DNA from: Paenibacillus albidus
GTDB taxonomy: Bacteria; Bacillota; Bacilli; Paenibacillales; Paenibacillaceae
NCBI RefSeq assembly: GCF_014644435.1
Contig: NZ_BMKR01000002.1
Location: 248,001 to 312,000, forward strand
Length of the DNA: 64,000 nucleotides
Direction of reading: 5' to 3'
Below, one piece after another: positions 28,101 to 37,324 of the stretch. Numbering within the stretch: position 1 is the stretch's first letter; every line of letters begins with the position of its first letter. The notes beneath the pieces are model-generated. The model saw only the letters and a list, made by a program, of their open reading frames with translations, did not search any database and was not told the origin of the DNA. The position numbers and the translations under genes are program-made.

Positions 28101-28441
28101 TCCGTCTGTTCACCCCGGGCGATCTCCTGCAGCTTCCCGCTGCTCATTGGACCATTATGAAGCACCACACCTGCCGGCACAGCGGCATATAAAGTCTCAT
28201 ACATTTCCTTGCGACCCCACGGGCTTGAGGTATGCAAATAAATCTCGCGGGGGTACAGCCCCTCGAGTACAATCCGCCTAGCAACTTCGCCGCCGGAATA
28301 ATCCGCCGCACCCATATCATAATCGAGCGATAACACCCTCACTTCACAGTCACGGAGCAGCAGCAGACATTCCTCAGTGGTGCGGGCCAGGGTGAATCCG
28401 TGCGGCATGGCTCTATAGTCGTCCATATATACGTTAATCAC
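28097..28441 (-). CDS. cREC-type (cyclic-phosphate processing) receiver-domain protein
   Basis: 114-residue single-domain protein. Seen: N-terminal acidic pair in VYMDDYRAMPHGFTLART, the strand LSLDYDMGAADYSGGEVAR with conserved acidic residues, and HTSSPWGRKEM, which matches the HxxNPxGxxxM pattern of the cREC family in slightly altered form. That family is a receiver-like fold predicted by comparative genomics to process cyclic phosphates in nucleic-acid repair or conflict systems. Here it sits 2 bp after nfo and overlaps the thioredoxin-like gene by 4 bp, a repair context. No activity is established. Confidence 0.75.
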   Translation of the reverse strand: MINVYMDDYRAMPHGFTLARTTEECLLLLRDCEVRVLSLDYDMGAADYSGGEVARRIVLEGLYPREIYLHTSSPWGRKEMYETLYAAVPAGVVLHNGPMSSGKLQEIARGEQTE

Positions 28442-28443
28442 GG

Positions 28444-29292
28444 TTAATCCTCCGTTCCATACCAGGACAGCACGGCAGCAATCTCCTGCCGGTGACTTCC
28501 GTCCGGGCCTTTCTCCGTTTCCATAACCACAGCGGCTTCACGTAGCTGCTTAGCGGTCAGCAGGTTTCTTAGCCCCTGTTCTCCGATAAGTCCGCGTCCG
28601 ATCGGGGCATGTCTGTCCCTTCGCGAACCTAATGGGTACCTGGAGTCATTCAGATGCACGGCGGCCAACTGCGGCCAGTATCCCAAAACATCCCCCCGCC
28701 GCAGCAGATCATCTGTGTGTTCCGGGTCCCAGATTCCCGCGGCAAAGGCGTGGCAAGTATCCAGGCAGAAGCCGACCTTCTCCGGAAAATGGCAGAGTTC
28801 CCGTACCTTAACCAGCTCCTCCAGCGTTATTCCTTCACGCCCGTGGTTTCCTGCCTGGTTCTCAATCAGCAATTTGGCCTGTCCCTCCCAGGACTGCAGC
28901 GTCTCATTCATACATTGTATAATATTTTGATAGCCTTGTAACGGCTCAATTCCGCCAAAATGTCCAAAATGAACGACAATGCCCAGCGAGCCGCAAGCTT
29001 CAGCGATCTCCAGATCATTCAGCAGTGATGCTGCCATAACCTCTCTTGTGGCGCCAGCCGCCATATTGGTAGGGTAAGGTGTGTGTGCAATGGACACCAG
29101 CCGTTTCTCCCGGCAAAAAGAGGCGCAGGACTCCGCATCCCGGAGGTCCACAGGCTTGAGCTTCAGACTGCGCGGATTCTTCGGAAAATATTGAAAGCTG
29201 CCGGCACCGCTCTCCCAGGCGAACCGGGCTGCCTGCCCGTACCCGCCGCGAATGCTGACATGTGCTCCGATCTTGGGGCTGTTACTGCTCAT
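28444..29292 (-). CDS. nfo: deoxyribonuclease IV (AP endonuclease)
   Basis: Zinc-dependent endonuclease IV that cuts 5' of abasic sites left by glycosylases such as the upstream MutM. Seen: IGAHVSIRGG near the start, IENQAGNHGREG, GFCLDTCHAFAAG and HLNDSRYPLGSRRDRHAPIG, the metal-binding segments. 282 residues from the ATG at 29292, which lies inside the last codons of mutM (11-bp overlap). The open frame extends 114 bases further into mutM but would add non-homologous residues. Confidence 0.93.
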   Translation of the reverse strand: MSSNSPKIGAHVSIRGGYGQAARFAWESGAGSFQYFPKNPRSLKLKPVDLRDAESCASFCREKRLVSIAHTPYPTNMAAGATREVMAASLLNDLEIAEACGSLGIVVHFGHFGGIEPLQGYQNIIQCMNETLQSWEGQAKLLIENQAGNHGREGITLEELVKVRELCHFPEKVGFCLDTCHAFAAGIWDPEHTDDLLRRGDVLGYWPQLAAVHLNDSRYPLGSRRDRHAPIGRGLIGEQGLRNLLTAKQLREAAVVMETEKGPDGSHRQEIAAVLSWYGTED

Positions 29293-30097
29293 GCTGGCAG
29301 TCCGGGCAATAGAACACTTTACGTCCGGACAGCTCGGTTCGGATAATCGTTCCCCCACCGCGTTGGCAAGGTTCGCCCTCCCGGTCATATACCATACATT
29401 GATCATTATAAGATCCGGTCACGGTATCTCCGGTCATAAACGGCATCTCCATGTAACCGCCAATTTCTGTTGCATCCGTAAGTACTTTACGGATACTTTC
29501 GTACAACCGGGCTACGGATTCGGGCGTCAAATGCTGGACCAATGCGGAAGGCAGCAGTCTGGCTTCAAAAGCAATCTCATCCGCGTAGCAGTTGCCAATT
29601 CCGGCTATAACCTGCTGATTGACCAGTAAGCTCTTAAGAGCTCCGCGGCGGCCCTTCAGCAGGCCTGCGAACCGCTCCGGCGTCATCCGGCGGTCCAGAA
29701 GTTCAGGCCCCAGCTTACCCATTGCCGCTTCACTTTCCTTGACCGAAAGTAAATGCAAGTAGCCGAGCCGCAGCCCCATAAAGTAAAGAATATTCTCGCC
29801 AAAGCTGATTTCCACCTGTGTTGAACGCTCCGGACGCTCCGCTTCCGTTCCGTAAAAGAGCAGCCCTCCCAGCATCAAATGCAGCAGCAGTCTGCGGCCG
29901 TCCTGTAGGTGGAACAGCAGGTGTTTGGCCCGGCGCTCCACAAATACAATGCGGGCTCCAATCAAAGCTGCGGCAAAGGCCTCCGTTTCCATATTGATGG
30001 ATTTCTCCCGATTTACGGTGACTCCCGTAATCGGCATATTTATAAGCTGCTGGCTGAGCAGCCTGCGGTAATTCTCCATTTCCGGCAATTCCGGCAT
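29282..30097 (-). CDS. mutM: formamidopyrimidine-DNA glycosylase
   Basis: Removes oxidised purines such as 8-oxoguanine and nicks the abasic site. Seen: N-terminal PELPE with catalytic Pro2 and Glu3, Lys in ERRAKHLLF, the helix-two-turn-helix INQQVIAGIGNCYADE-type segment (LVNQQVIAGIGNCY), and a C-terminal zinc finger with CMVYDREGEPC and CPDC. 271 residues. It stands second in a seven-gene run, directly before nfo, giving sequential base-excision steps. Confidence 0.93.
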   Translation of the reverse strand: MPELPEMENYRRLLSQQLINMPITGVTVNREKSINMETEAFAAALIGARIVFVERRAKHLLFHLQDGRRLLLHLMLGGLLFYGTEAERPERSTQVEISFGENILYFMGLRLGYLHLLSVKESEAAMGKLGPELLDRRMTPERFAGLLKGRRGALKSLLVNQQVIAGIGNCYADEIAFEARLLPSALVQHLTPESVARLYESIRKVLTDATEIGGYMEMPFMTGDTVTGSYNDQCMVYDREGEPCQRGGGTIIRTELSGRKVFYCPDCQHEQ

Positions 30098-30143
30098 AGT
30101 TACATCGTCCCCTCTAAGTTGGTGAAGTTTTACACCCTAGACA

Positions 30144-30932
30144 TTATACACCGAGCATGGCCTTAAGTTCAGCTAAATCGGCACAAATATAATCCGGCGA
30201 AATTCCGGTGATGCTTTTGTAGTGATCCAAATTCTTTTCCGTGGTCAGTCCCGTAAGCACCAGCAATGTCCGGCAGCCCGCATTCACTCCTGCCGCAATA
30301 TCCGTCCTCATGTTATCGCCGACCACAACAGCTTCTGCGGAGGATATTCCAAGCAGCGAAGTGGCGTAATTGATTAAATGCGACTCGGGTTTGCCAATGA
30401 CAACCGGAGCCGTTCCGCTCGCCGCTTCGATTGCCGCACCAAGGGTTCCTGCTCCCGGCATGACCCCGTCATCGGAAGGCAGCATCAGATCCGGATTTGT
30501 CAGCACAAACTTGGCTCCGCCAAGAATCCAGCGAGAAGCCTTGGCCAGGGAATCGTATGTAAAAGAACGGTCTATCCCCTGCACTACATATTCCGGTGTT
30601 TCGGTTACGATATTCAGGCCTGCATCCTCACAAGCCTTGTAGAGCCCTTCTTCACCAAGTATCGCCACTCTGGCCCCCGGTGATTCCCCGGCAATATAAC
30701 GTGCAGCGGCCAGCGATGAAGTGCATACTTCCTCTGCCTTGGCCTCTATGCCCATACCGCGTAAATGGACAGCCACATTCTCGGCGGTACGCGAAGAATT
30801 ATTGGTGACGAACAGGAATGGAATCTCCGCTCTCCGCAGTCCTTCTATAAGCTGATCCGCTCCCGGGATCATCCGGTGCCCATGATATAATGTTCCGTCC
30901 AGATCAATCAGTATACCTTTGATATTATCCAT
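30144..30932 (-). CDS. HAD-superfamily (class IIA, NagD-like) phosphatase
   Basis: Phosphatase of the NagD/AraL group acting on small sugar phosphates or nucleotides. Seen: nucleophile motif DLDGTLYHG at the N-terminus, FVTNNSS (motif II), Lys in IGKPESHLI and GDNMRTDIAAG (motif III/IV). The C2 cap follows motif II. 262 residues. It is 46 bp upstream of mutM and is the likely first gene of the operon; a house-cleaning role on damaged metabolites would suit, but this is inference. Confidence 0.9.
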   Translation of the reverse strand: MDNIKGILIDLDGTLYHGHRMIPGADQLIEGLRRAEIPFLFVTNNSSRTAENVAVHLRGMGIEAKAEEVCTSSLAAARYIAGESPGARVAILGEEGLYKACEDAGLNIVTETPEYVVQGIDRSFTYDSLAKASRWILGGAKFVLTNPDLMLPSDDGVMPGAGTLGAAIEAASGTAPVVIGKPESHLINYATSLLGISSAEAVVVGDNMRTDIAAGVNAGCRTLLVLTGLTTEKNLDHYKSITGISPDYICADLAELKAMLGV

Positions 30933-31114
30933 TATTCCTCCTTGAACCGCACCACAATATAATTAATGACATAAATAATAAACCCATTTAACCATTATCC
31001 CGCTAATGCTACTTCCTTGATCCCGCCTGAATAAACAGTGCAATAACTACCGGAGAAAAGCTGGGATTCGGCAATTTTTACTTAAAATTTAACATAGCCC
31101 GTCGAACGGCATCG

Positions 31115-31145
31115 AACGGCTGTTTATAGCCGTCTTTTTTTGCAC
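31115..31145 (+). terminator. orphan plus-strand terminator-like hairpin
   Basis: ACGGCT-GTTTAT-AGCCGT followed by CTTTTTTT on the plus strand, between two minus-strand genes. No plus-strand gene precedes it, so it may end a small RNA or an antisense transcript. Confidence 0.5.
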
Positions 31146-31180
31146 CAGCCTGTCATTTCCTGCGCTTTCCCGAGAAATAA

Positions 31181-32119
31181 TTATTTCCTCGCCACTCTCC
31201 GGTGTACCGCAAAGGTACAGAATTCCTCTGCCAGTTGCGTGTCTGCAAAGATAGATTTCGCTTCCTCCAGCAGAGGAATCAGTTCTTCTTGAGAAGTGTA
31301 TCTGGAACTGAAGTGGGTCAGCAAAAGCTGACGGGCCCCGGCCTCACCCGCCAGTTCAGCCGCCTGGCGGGCGGTACTGTGATGATATTGATAGGCCATA
31401 GCCTCAAGTTCATGGCCAAAGGTCGCCTCATGAATAACCAGATCGGCCCCCGAAGCTAGTGGCAGCGAACCTGCACAGGGTCTAGTATCTCCAAGAACAG
31501 TGACTATACGCCCCTGCTTCGGCTCACTGACAACCTCGGAGGCCTGAATGAGAACTCCGTCTTCCGTGGTGACATTCTCCCCTTTTTTCAGCTTCCCATA
31601 GAGGGGTCCCGGCTTCAGGCCATAACTGCGCAGCAGGTCCGTATTCAGACTGCCGGGGCTATCCTTCTCTGTTACCCTGTAGCCATAGCTGTCGATGCGG
31701 TGCTCAAGCAGGCCAGCCTCCACCTTAAATGTCTCATCTTCAAAAACAAGACCTCCGGTATGTTCAACTACTTCAAGGGTGTAGGGAATTCGCGACTGGC
31801 TGACAGACAACGAAATATCCAGATAAGCCTTCAGCCCGGGCGGTCCGTACACCGTAAGCGGAGCGGTTCCGCCTTGGTAACCCCGGCTGGATATCAGGCC
31901 CGGCAAACCAAATAAATGATCTCCATGCAGATGGGTGACAAACACTTTCTCAAGCTTGCCCAAGCGAAGCGGTGACCGGAGAATCTGATGTTGTGTGCCC
32001 TCCCCGCAATCGAACATCCAGAAGCTGCGCCGTTCTTCAAGCAGCCGCAAAGCAACGGACGTAACATTGCGCTGCAAGGTAGGCACACCGGCATTGGTTC
32101 CCAAAAAATAGACTTCCAC
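31181..32119 (-). CDS. rnz: ribonuclease Z
   Basis: Zinc-dependent endonuclease that trims the 3' ends of tRNA precursors. Seen: VYFLGTNAGVPTLQRN at the start, the metallo-beta-lactamase motif THLHGDHLFGLPGL near residue 63, further His in GDTRPC and HEATFGHE, and HHSTARQAAELA, LLTHFSSRY at the C-terminus. 312 residues, the long-form length. Monocistronic by appearance. Confidence 0.95.
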   Translation of the reverse strand: MEVYFLGTNAGVPTLQRNVTSVALRLLEERRSFWMFDCGEGTQHQILRSPLRLGKLEKVFVTHLHGDHLFGLPGLISSRGYQGGTAPLTVYGPPGLKAYLDISLSVSQSRIPYTLEVVEHTGGLVFEDETFKVEAGLLEHRIDSYGYRVTEKDSPGSLNTDLLRSYGLKPGPLYGKLKKGENVTTEDGVLIQASEVVSEPKQGRIVTVLGDTRPCAGSLPLASGADLVIHEATFGHELEAMAYQYHHSTARQAAELAGEAGARQLLLTHFSSRYTSQEELIPLLEEAKSIFADTQLAEEFCTFAVHRRVARK

Positions 32120-32231
32120 AGCTGTCCCTCCTTTCTTCTCTTTTCACTCTTCTCTGACTACAATTCATAAATATCGCTCGAAGCAGGAGATTTGTATATA
32201 CAATAGTTTATACTTCCATGGTTTTTCAGCA

Positions 32232-32264
32232 AAAAACCTCCCGAATCCGGGAGGTTCCTCTGAA
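32232..32264 (-). terminator. terminator of metH
   Basis: Minus-strand hairpin AACCTCCCG-GATT-CGGGAGGTT followed by TTTTGC, about 50 bp after the metH stop. Confidence 0.85.
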
Positions 32265-32310
32265 AGGGGTGCTGCTACCCCCTCAGGGCCTGGTATAGAC
32301 AATGGAGAGA

Positions 32311-35300
32311 TTACAGCTTCTCCACGTTAAAATACTGCGCTTCGGGATGGGCGAACACCATCGCCGAGACGGAAGCCTCCGGCTCCATCATAAACCCTTC
32401 GGTCAGGTGAATGCCAATATCCTCCGGGGACATCAGCTTGAACAGAGGCCCCTGGTCCTCCAGATCCGGGCAGGCCGGGTAACCGAAGGATACGCGGATC
32501 CCCTGATAACGTGCCCCATGTCTTTGCTTCATGGTCATATCCGCCGGATCAGGGAACCCCCAGGTATCCCGCATCATATGGTGAACACGCTCTGCCAATC
32601 CCTCCGCTACTTCAAGCGCAACCGCCTGCAGTGCGTGGGAGCGTAAGTAGTCGCCTTTCTCTTTCAGCTCTGTAGACAACTCACGGACACCGTGCCCTGC
32701 TGTTACTACGAGGAACCCTACATAATCCATCACTCCGCTGTCAACCGGCTTCAGAAAATCGGCCAGGCACAGGAAAGGTTCGACGGCTTGGCGCGGGAAC
32801 GTAAAGGTATGCAGGACCTTGCCCACATCCTGCGGGTCATAGATCAGAATATCGTTTCCGCTGGACTGTGCCGGGAAGAAGCGGTACATCGCATGGGGGA
32901 CAATCGTCCCTTCCATCATCGCATGATGAAGAATATCATCCACGGTCTCCTTCAACTCTACAGTACGCTTGTCCTTGGCGGCAAGCAGAGCCTCAACCGA
33001 ACCCTTCAGCCCGAGGTGATGACCAAGCAGCATTTGCATGTTCACATAAGGGATGATGTGTCCCAAAGGATAACTCCGCAGCACATGGCGATCCGTATCT
33101 GGCGGGGTAAACACAGGCGCATCGGGAGAAATGTTCGAGCGGACGGCTCTTGTCAGCGTCGGCAGCTCGGTCTTTGGAGCAACGGCAACCGCCGCCTCCG
33201 CTTCCATGCGGACCTCTTCTTCTATTTTAACCCGTTCCAGCGGATTCATCAGCCGGTTCGCAATATCCAGTCCATCCATCGCATCCTTGGCATACAGAAC
33301 CAAGCCGTCGTATTCGGGACGAATCCGCGTCTTCGTAAACTTCCGCGTCAAAGCCGCTCCGCCGACCATAATCGGCACATCGATTCCCGCTGTCCGCAAA
33401 TCCTGCGCCGTCAGCACCATCTGCTGAGCCGATTTTACAAGCAGGCCGGACAAACCAATCGCATCGGCTTTTTCCTTCCGGAAGGCTTCGATAATGTTCT
33501 CAGGCGGGACCTTTATCCCCAAATTGATAATCTGGTACCCATTGTTGGAGAGAATGATCTCCACCAGGTTTTTGCCGATATCATGCACATCCCCTTTAAC
33601 GGTTGCGAGCATGATTTTGCCCTTGACGGAGGTTTCATCCTTTTTCATAAACTGCTCCAGATGTCCTACAGAGGCCTTCATCACCTCAGCGCTTTGCAGC
33701 ACCTCTGCAACAATAAGCTCATTGTTATTAAACAGTCGGCCGACTTCGGACATCCCCGCCATCAGCGGACCATTGATAATCTCCAGCGGACCGGATTTGG
33801 TCAAAGCCTCGTCAAGATCAGGGATCAGCCCTTCCTTCGTCCCTTCCACCACATACGAGGCAAGACGCTCGTCCAACGAAAGGTTGGAGATCTTCTCTTT
33901 TTTCTCCACTTTCTTTCCACGGAAGGCAGCCACAAAAGCAGATAAAGTATCGTCATTCGTATTATAAATCAGTTGTTCGGCCAGATGGCGGTCTTCCTCC
34001 GAAATGGAGGCATAACGCTCCACTTTCTCCGTATTGACGATAGCATAATCCAGACCGGCTTTGGTGCACTCGTAAAGGAAAACAGAGTTAAGTACCTCAC
34101 GGCCCGCTTCCGGCAGCCCGAATGAGACATTACTGATGCCCAGAATGGTGTGTACAGCAGGCAGTGCTTCCTTAATCATCCGAATTCCATCAATGGTTTC
34201 TTTGGCCGAACCAATGTACTGTTCATCCCCTGTCCCTACTGGGAACACCAGCGTATCAAAAATAAGATCCTCAGGGGCAAGGCCATATTTGTTCACCAGC
34301 AAATCGTAAGAGCGTTTCGCAACCTCCAGCTTGTCAATGGCTTTGATGGCTTGTCCTGTCTCATCAATAGTTCCTACCACTATAGCAGCACCATATTTAT
34401 GAATGAGCGGAGTAACAAGCTCGAATTTCTCTTCACCATCTTCAAGGTTAATGGAGTTAATAATCGCTTTGCCTTGGCAATATTGCAGAGCCAGGTCTAT
34501 TACCTTCGGATCTGTGGTATCAATCATCAATGGAACTTTAACCTTCTTAACAACCAATTCCAAGAATTCCTTGATATCTTCACTCTCGTCGCGATCGGGG
34601 TCTTGTACGCAAACATCGATTACCTGGGCTCCACTCTTCACCTGGGCTCTGGCAATTTCCGAAGCTTCCTCGTATTTCCCTTCGACAATCAGCCGTTTGA
34701 ACTTCCGCGAACCCAGCACATTTGTACGCTCGCCCACCATGTAAGGACGGTTATCACTTTCCACGTAAATGGGTTCAATCCCCGATAATGCCGGTGGATG
34801 TGTCCCTGCCAGCGGACGGGGCGGATATTGGGCTAAGGCTTCAGCCATGGCACGAATATGCTCCGGCGTCGTCCCGCAGCAGCCTCCGGCAATATTCAGC
34901 CAACCTTTCTCGGCAAAGGCGGCAATCTTGCGGGCCAGCGAATCGGGAGATTCATGATAATTCCCATTCTCATCCGGCAGACCAGCGTTCGGATAGCAGC
35001 TCACCGCCGACGAGGATATGGCCGCAAGGGACCGGATATGGTCACGCATGAACTCCGGACCGGTCGCACAGTTCAGCCCCATCGAAATGGGCTTTAAATG
35101 CTCCAGCGAAATATAAAAAGCTTCAATATTCTGACCCGCCAGCGTAGTCCCCATCGGTTCAATGGTTCCCGAGATCATCACGGGCAGCGTAATTCCTGTC
35201 TTTTCAAAAGCATTATGGATGCCGATACTTCCGGCTTTTACATTCAGGGTATCTTGAGAAGTCTCCAGCAGCAGTGCATCCACTTTACCGTCAATCAAAG

Positions 35301-35748
35301 CGACTGCCTGCTCCTCGTAGCTGTCCACAAGCTCCTGAAAAGTTACCCCACCGGTAACGGACAAGGTCTTGGTCGTTGGTCCCATAGCCCCGACAACGTA
35401 ACGCGGATGGTCCGGCGTATCGTATTTATCCACCGCATTCCGGGCCAGCTGCGCAGCCACCAGATTGATCTCGCGGGCCCGCTCCGGAATATCATATTCC
35501 GCAAGAACCACCGAGGTTGCCCCAAACGTATTTGTCTCAATGAGATCAGCGCCCGCTTCCAGGTACTGCTCATGTATGGTTTGAATAACTTCCGGCCGGG
35601 TGAGCACCAGCATTTCATTACAGCCGTCCAGCTCTTCCCCACCAAAATCCTTACCGGTAAGCGGCACCTGTTGAATCATCGTGCCCATTGCTCCATCAAG
35701 TATCAAAATGCGTTGCTGCAAGCTTTCTGCAAGTGTGTATTTGGCCAA
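32311..35748 (-). CDS. metH: cobalamin-dependent methionine synthase
   Basis: Transfers a methyl group from methyl-tetrahydrofolate to homocysteine via B12. Seen in order: homocysteine-binding barrel (ILDGAMGTMIQ, then ETNTFGA, GGCCGT zinc cysteines), pterin-binding domain (VGERTNVLGSRKFK, DTTDPKV), B12 domain (GDVHDIGKN with the lower axial His) and the reactivation domain at the C-terminus (near 900-1145, RVSFGYPACPD). I start at a TTG at 35748 because GGGGGA lies seven bases upstream and the sequence AKYTLAESLQQRILILDG follows; the open frame to 35829 lacks a site. No B12 or SAM riboswitch fits in the short leader. Confidence 0.95.
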   Translation of the reverse strand: MAKYTLAESLQQRILILDGAMGTMIQQVPLTGKDFGGEELDGCNEMLVLTRPEVIQTIHEQYLEAGADLIETNTFGATSVVLAEYDIPERAREINLVAAQLARNAVDKYDTPDHPRYVVGAMGPTTKTLSVTGGVTFQELVDSYEEQAVALIDGKVDALLLETSQDTLNVKAGSIGIHNAFEKTGITLPVMISGTIEPMGTTLAGQNIEAFYISLEHLKPISMGLNCATGPEFMRDHIRSLAAISSSAVSCYPNAGLPDENGNYHESPDSLARKIAAFAEKGWLNIAGGCCGTTPEHIRAMAEALAQYPPRPLAGTHPPALSGIEPIYVESDNRPYMVGERTNVLGSRKFKRLIVEGKYEEASEIARAQVKSGAQVIDVCVQDPDRDESEDIKEFLELVVKKVKVPLMIDTTDPKVIDLALQYCQGKAIINSINLEDGEEKFELVTPLIHKYGAAIVVGTIDETGQAIKAIDKLEVAKRSYDLLVNKYGLAPEDLIFDTLVFPVGTGDEQYIGSAKETIDGIRMIKEALPAVHTILGISNVSFGLPEAGREVLNSVFLYECTKAGLDYAIVNTEKVERYASISEEDRHLAEQLIYNTNDDTLSAFVAAFRGKKVEKKEKISNLSLDERLASYVVEGTKEGLIPDLDEALTKSGPLEIINGPLMAGMSEVGRLFNNNELIVAEVLQSAEVMKASVGHLEQFMKKDETSVKGKIMLATVKGDVHDIGKNLVEIILSNNGYQIINLGIKVPPENIIEAFRKEKADAIGLSGLLVKSAQQMVLTAQDLRTAGIDVPIMVGGAALTRKFTKTRIRPEYDGLVLYAKDAMDGLDIANRLMNPLERVKIEEEVRMEAEAAVAVAPKTELPTLTRAVRSNISPDAPVFTPPDTDRHVLRSYPLGHIIPYVNMQMLLGHHLGLKGSVEALLAAKDKRTVELKETVDDILHHAMMEGTIVPHAMYRFFPAQSSGNDILIYDPQDVGKVLHTFTFPRQAVEPFLCLADFLKPVDSGVMDYVGFLVVTAGHGVRELSTELKEKGDYLRSHALQAVALEVAEGLAERVHHMMRDTWGFPDPADMTMKQRHGARYQGIRVSFGYPACPDLEDQGPLFKLMSPEDIGIHLTEGFMMEPEASVSAMVFAHPEAQYFNVEKL

Positions 35749-35866
35749 TGTGAAATCCCCCCAGTAAAACATTAGAGTAAGTTTAGCAGAATAAAGGGAA
35801 TTCGGAAAGCCTTCCTTTCCACCCTGCATGATAAGTATTCCATAATGCGGTATAACGGCCTATGAA

Positions 35867-36286
35867 CTAAGGCAGCACTGTAAGCTCTTTGCTGGGCATA
35901 GAATGCTGGGTGCGAGCGCTCACATGGGAAGTGACTTTATATTCGCCTTCATTCTTTAGTGTAACCTCAGCCTCATAAATTCCATCCCCAACAGACTCTC
36001 CTGCAATTTCAAGCTTCTGTGCTTCATCATTTGTGTTCACAATTTCAAACAGAACTTCTTTGGCATCTTCCACCGCCTGATCCTCTTGCGTCACTTTCGC
36101 TACAAAAGTCACCGGTTCGTTCACAGAGACCTCGTCTGGAGTCCAGCTCAATTCCACTTTAATGGGCTCCATGGAAATATTGGCAGCGTTCATATGACCC
36201 GATTCATGGTTGGAGGATGAGCATCCTCCCACTAGGGCTGCTAGGATTATGGATACGAATGAGAGCATTTTTCTTGGGTTATTCAT
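35867..36286 (-). CDS. YtkA/FixH-like lipoprotein
   Basis: Exported lipoprotein of 139 residues with an immunoglobulin-like fold. Seen: a signal peptide with lipobox Cys in ALVGGCSSSNHESGH, then ELSWTPDEVSVNEPVTFVAKV and GDGIYEAEVTLKNEGEYKVT, the pattern of the YtkA-like domain. The ATG at 36286 has GGGAGG upstream. A His/Met-bearing stretch after the lipobox could bind metal, as in some copper-related YtkA proteins; this is inference. It lies about 118 bp upstream of metH on the same strand. Confidence 0.8.
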   Translation of the reverse strand: MNNPRKMLSFVSIILAALVGGCSSSNHESGHMNAANISMEPIKVELSWTPDEVSVNEPVTFVAKVTQEDQAVEDAKEVLFEIVNTNDEAQKLEIAGESVGDGIYEAEVTLKNEGEYKVTSHVSARTQHSMPSKELTVLP

Positions 36287-36439
36287 TAATAGACCTCCCG
36301 GCACCGGAATACGGCACAATATTAACATCCGACGTAAAGCACATCCCTTCCATTATACACATAATACTCAATTTTTCACTGAATTACATCCCATTACGAC
36401 CACACTTCCGTGATTCTTATCACATACATCATTCAACCG

Positions 36440-36492
36440 TTATTAAAAAACTAGCCAGTCCCCAGGAATTTGGAGAAAGGCTAGTTCTGTTT
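36440..36492 (-). terminator. terminator of the YjjG-like phosphatase gene
   Basis: Minus-strand arms AACTAGCC and GGCTAGTT followed by TTTTAAT, immediately downstream of the stop. Confidence 0.75.
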
Positions 36493-36501
36493 AGACTTTT
36501 A

Positions 36502-37287
36502 TTACAAGGTTTCTATCAAAGGGAGAAGTTCTGCAAGATCCTGGATTTCGTAATGGGGTTGTATCGCCGGGTCTGCTTCTTTGCCTGTACGATTAATCCA
36601 GACAGTCGTCAGACCTGCAGCCAATCCCCCCCGGATATCTGTGGTAAGCTTGTCCCCGACCATTATCCCTTGTTCAGGAGCAATATCCAGCAGTTCAAGA
36701 GCGTGCAGGAATATTTCCTTGTCCGGCTTCCCTTTGCCGAAGCTGCCCGAAATGACCACATGATCGAAGTATGGAACCAATTCCGGCACACCGTCCAATT
36801 TCTCCTGCTGCAGGGCAGGACAGCCGTTGGTAAGCAGCAGCAGCTTCACTTTCCCCTGCAATTGATCCAGTATCCGCAAGGTTTCTTCATATATATATGG
36901 ACGGCTGCGGCGTTCGGCGGCAAATTTGGCAGCCAGCGTCTCAGCCAAAACCTCGTCAGTCACTCCCAGCGACTTCAGGCCTCTGCTCCAGGATTCCTGG
37001 CGGTAGACGGGAGCAAGCTGCTCCATCATACGGAATTCCGGCTGTTCTCCGGCATTAAAATTCCCCCAGAGTGCTTCAAAAGGATTGATACCTATCATTT
37101 GAGTAAACGGAAAGGTCTCATACGATTCGTATAACCCTCTGGCTTCCCTGCGGACAGCCTCTTCCAGTTCCTTAGGGTCAATGGAATCCCCCGCCGCTTC
37201 ACAAGCAAACCGGAATGCTTCTTCTATACTGCGTTCATCCCAGAGCAGGGTGTCATCAAGATCAAATAATACGGCGGTAATCGGCAT
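36502..37287 (-). CDS. HAD-superfamily phosphatase (YjjG/YfnB-like)
   Basis: Small-molecule or nucleotide monophosphatase. Seen: DLDDTLLWD nucleophile motif at the N-terminus, LLLTNGCPALQQEKLDG (motif II), Lys in FGKGKPDKEIF and GDKLTTDIRGG. The helical C1 cap between motifs I and II fits the YjjG/YfnB group, which hydrolyses nucleotides including non-canonical ones. 261 residues from the ATG at 37287, which has GAGGGAG upstream; the frame extends another 57 bases. Last of a short minus-strand cluster with the membrane protein gene and the DUF896 gene. Confidence 0.88.
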   Translation of the reverse strand: MPITAVLFDLDDTLLWDERSIEEAFRFACEAAGDSIDPKELEEAVRREARGLYESYETFPFTQMIGINPFEALWGNFNAGEQPEFRMMEQLAPVYRQESWSRGLKSLGVTDEVLAETLAAKFAAERRSRPYIYEETLRILDQLQGKVKLLLLTNGCPALQQEKLDGVPELVPYFDHVVISGSFGKGKPDKEIFLHALELLDIAPEQGIMVGDKLTTDIRGGLAAGLTTVWINRTGKEADPAIQPHYEIQDLAELLPLIETL

Positions 37288-37324
37288 TCTCGTTTCTCCC
37301 TCTTCCATATAGTCGATTAATGTA

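Noticed and set aside
32692..33945. Long plus-strand open frame opposite metH
   Set aside because: Antisense shadow of a clear metH; sequence is His/Arg-rich and without recognisable domains.
35749..35866. SAM or cobalamin riboswitch before metH
   Set aside because: Only about 118 bp separate the genes and no conserved box of either class is present.
36217..37134. Plus-strand open frame across the YtkA-like and HAD genes
   Set aside because: Shadow of two supported minus-strand genes and it runs through the HAD terminator.
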